From positions 1 to 5,108 of the forward strand of contig JBDSIR010000144.1 in the NCBI GenBank assembly GCA_039917855.1: 5,108 nt of DNA. Direction: 5' to 3'. Source of the DNA: CAMLHU01 sp039917855. Lineage in GTDB: Bacteria > Gemmatimonadota > Gemmatimonadetes > Gemmatimonadales > GWC2-71-9. A program made the translations under genes and the position numbers. Positions 4,945 to 5,108 of this stretch are shown one piece after another. Under the pieces are notes generated by a model that was not told where the DNA came from, ran no database searches, and saw only the letters and a program-made list of their open reading frames with translations. The stretch's first letter is position 1. Each line of letters begins with the position of its first letter.

Positions 4945-5108
4945 TCACCCATTGTAGATCGGTCCGCCCCGTTCACGGTACAGCGCGAACACCGCGCGCG
5001 CCTCGTCCTGCAGGAATTCGGGTACCACCTCGACGCCGCGGCGCACGAGGTGTGCGTATGACTCGGGGAAGACCGGCCCCTCGTCAAAGGCCAGCGTTTC
5101 GGCGTCCC
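4945..5108 (-). CDS. C-terminal 53 residues of an unrecognised protein (5' end outside window)
   Basis: The frame is open from the right edge to a TGA at 4947-4945 and gives 53 residues with protein-like composition. It starts DAETLAFDEG, has a middle with VFPESYAHLV and VEVVPEFLQDEA, and ends RGGPIYNG. The residues between the PEF motif and the final GGP look like one amphipathic helix (QDEARAVFALYRER). No membrane segment or export signal is present in this part. I do not recognise the family from so short a tail. A C-terminus of an enzyme is possible, but no catalytic motif is visible. The overlapping longer reading frame at 4875-5087 is Arg/Ser-rich and looks like a shadow of this one. 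The next gene in the same direction, sthA, starts 191 bp downstream across a repeat element, so the two genes are probably separate transcription units. I am fairly sure the frame is real and cannot give a function. Confidence 0.7.
   Translation of the reverse strand, partial: DAETLAFDEGPVFPESYAHLVRRGVEVVPEFLQDEARAVFALYRERGGPIYNG

Noticed and set aside
4875..5087. 70-codon minus-strand frame at the right edge
   Set aside because: Shadow of the partial gene ending at 4945, whose frame has the more protein-like composition.

Overview
This is a G+C-rich bacterial chromosome segment, roughly two-thirds G+C by eye. Every gene I can support lies on the minus strand, so transcription runs from the right edge to the left. 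The lineage cannot be fixed from the sequence. The base composition, the SthA subtype (closest in memory to the mycobacterial and soil-phylum type) and the small secreted beta-rich domains would suit a soil phylum such as Gemmatimonadota. That is a guess, not a result.

In transcription order, the right edge (5108-4945) holds the last 53 codons of a gene I do not recognise. A gap of 191 bp follows, mostly filled by a roughly 140 bp element. It has perfect 17 bp inverted ends and nested internal inverted repeats, and looks like a REPIN or a very small MITE. Next is sthA (4753-3347), a soluble FAD-dependent NAD(P) transhydrogenase. It lacks both redox cysteines and carries an in-frame run of four 8-bp repeats. 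After 51 bp comes a small lipoprotein gene (3295-2750) with a repeated REIxPLD stalk and a C-terminal Trp-rich beta domain. A second secreted-protein gene (2753-1818) overlaps it by 4 bp (ATGA). It has what looks like a divergent copy of the same domain at its N-terminus and another lipocalin-like domain at its C-terminus. Ten bp later comes mgtE (1807-578), a Mg2+ channel/transporter with a shortened N-domain. Fifteen bp after that comes a DUF4442 hotdog-fold thioesterase-like gene (about 562-89). It has no ATG, GTG or TTG codon where its homology begins. The last 88 bp (1-88) are non-coding and rich in short repeats and palindromes.

The close spacing (51, -4, 10 and about 15 bp) suggests that sthA through the DUF4442 gene form one operon. 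The gene set is mixed: pyridine nucleotide balance in the cytoplasm, Mg2+ entry at the inner membrane, two envelope proteins and an acyl-CoA-type hotdog protein. No common pathway is evident. The most unusual parts are the paired envelope proteins with shared modules, the missing start codon of the DUF4442 gene, the frame-breaking octamer repeat inside sthA, and the hairpin element upstream of sthA. I see no rRNA, tRNA, CRISPR array, transposase or phage gene.
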